This document shows, in pieces, positions 42,101-42,532 of a stretch of 42,532 nt of DNA. The notes under the pieces are model-generated. The model saw nothing but the letters and a program-made list of their open reading frames with translations, was not told the origin of the DNA and did no database searches. Origin of the DNA: Acidimicrobiaceae bacterium (GTDB taxonomy: Bacteria; Actinomycetota; Acidimicrobiia; Acidimicrobiales; RAAP-2). The DNA is taken from positions 1 to 42,532 of the forward strand of contig JANXXO010000040.1 of NCBI GenBank assembly GCA_025350565.1, in the 5' to 3' direction. The position numbers and the translations under genes are program-made. Position 1 is the stretch's first letter. Every line of letters starts with the position of its first letter.

Positions 42101-42532
42101 TTAAATTGAACGGCCGGCGTTTTCCCAGTAGGGCTGGCGCAGTTTGCGTTTAAACATCTTGCCCGAGTCCTCGCGCGGTAACTCATCGTGGAAAGTCACG
42201 AGCTTGGGTACCTTGAATCCGGCGAGGTGTTGGCGAACGTGGGCCTGGATCTCGGCGATCCCGAGTGACGCATTCGGCTCAAGTTTGATGGCGGCACAGA
42301 TTGCCTCGCCGTACTCGTCGTCGGGAACGCCGAAGACTGCGCAGTCGCCGATACCCGAAAGTTTTAGAAGGCAGGCTTCGATCTCAATAGGATAAATGTT
42401 GACGCCGCCCGAGATGATCATGTCGCGCGCCCGGTCGCACAAATAGAGGAATCCATCGTCGTCGAGAAAGCCAATATCACCGCAGGTGATTAAGCCCGCC
42501 CGTTCCACCTCAGCGCGCGCGTCGTCCTTGCC
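42101..42532 (-). CDS. Acyl-CoA synthetase, C-terminal part (5' end beyond window)
   Basis: The frame is open to the right edge, so only about 143 C-terminal residues are seen. They match the C-terminal domain of ANL acyl-CoA synthetases: TCGDIGFLDDDGFLYLCDRARDMII, then SGGVNIYPIEIE, GVPDDEYGEAICAAI and the late lysine in REDSGKMFKRKL. It resembles fatty-acid or bile-acid-type CoA ligases of actinobacteria. It ends 78 bases before the start of the broken LCP gene. Its substrate cannot be guessed from this part. Confidence 0.88.
   Translation of the reverse strand, partial: GKDDARAEVERAGLITCGDIGFLDDDGFLYLCDRARDMIISGGVNIYPIEIEACLLKLSGIGDCAVFGVPDDEYGEAICAAIKLEPNASLGIAEIQAHVRQHLAGFKVPKLVTFHDELPREDSGKMFKRKLRQPYWENAGRSI

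Overview
The window looks like chromosomal DNA of a high-GC actinobacterium. The evidence is the family content: ClpS followed by a DUF2017-type gene, a DUF3052-type protein, a soluble acyl-ACP desaturase, an LLM flavin/F420-type oxidoreductase, a LytR-CpsA-Psr remnant, Ku with a split LigD, and many GTG starts. An uncultured Acidimicrobiia-like lineage is my best guess, but that is inference. I saw no rRNA, tRNA, CRISPR array, transposase, integrase or phage gene.

Region 1 (1-13980) is a run of twelve genes all on the minus strand. In transcription order: a GalE-type epimerase, a secreted GH16-like protein with a Thr-rich linker, a GT2 of the DPM1 type, a GT-B-like transferase, a second GT2, an unknown membrane protein, a tiny two-helix membrane protein, a large polytopic membrane protein, a third GT2, a GMC-type flavoprotein with a four-cysteine cluster, an extended SDR, and a second GH16-like protein that continues into an OmpA-like domain and runs off the left edge. 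Many junctions overlap or nearly touch. I read it as a locus that builds, exports and remodels a cell-surface glycan; the product is unknown.

Region 2 (13981-19980) is DNA repair. It holds a small Cys/His protein, Ku, a LigD carrying only the phosphoesterase and ligase domains, and a separate LigD-type polymerase (11-base overlap). An AlkX/YcaQ-type winged-helix protein follows convergently, then a secreted protein.

Region 3 (20111-31768) is mostly metabolism and housekeeping. It has a two-subunit B12-dependent mutase whose active-site residues match isobutyryl-CoA mutase, a DUF1501/DUF1800 secreted pair, clpS with a DUF2017 gene, a DUF2236 oxygenase-like protein, an SDR coupled to an aldose epimerase, divergent surE, an ArfB-like rescue factor coupled to a thioesterase, and methylmalonate-semialdehyde dehydrogenase. 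The mutase and the dehydrogenase would fit branched-chain amino acid and acyl-CoA metabolism.

Region 4 (31779-42532) holds a histidine-rich anchored protein, a Nudix hydrolase behind an 8-base tandem repeat, an acyl-CoA synthetase, an acyl-ACP desaturase divergent from an MFS transporter, a tandem GNAT, an LLM oxidoreductase, a DUF3052 protein, two small membrane or secreted proteins, a multiply broken LytR-CpsA-Psr gene, and the C-terminal part of another acyl-CoA synthetase at the right edge.
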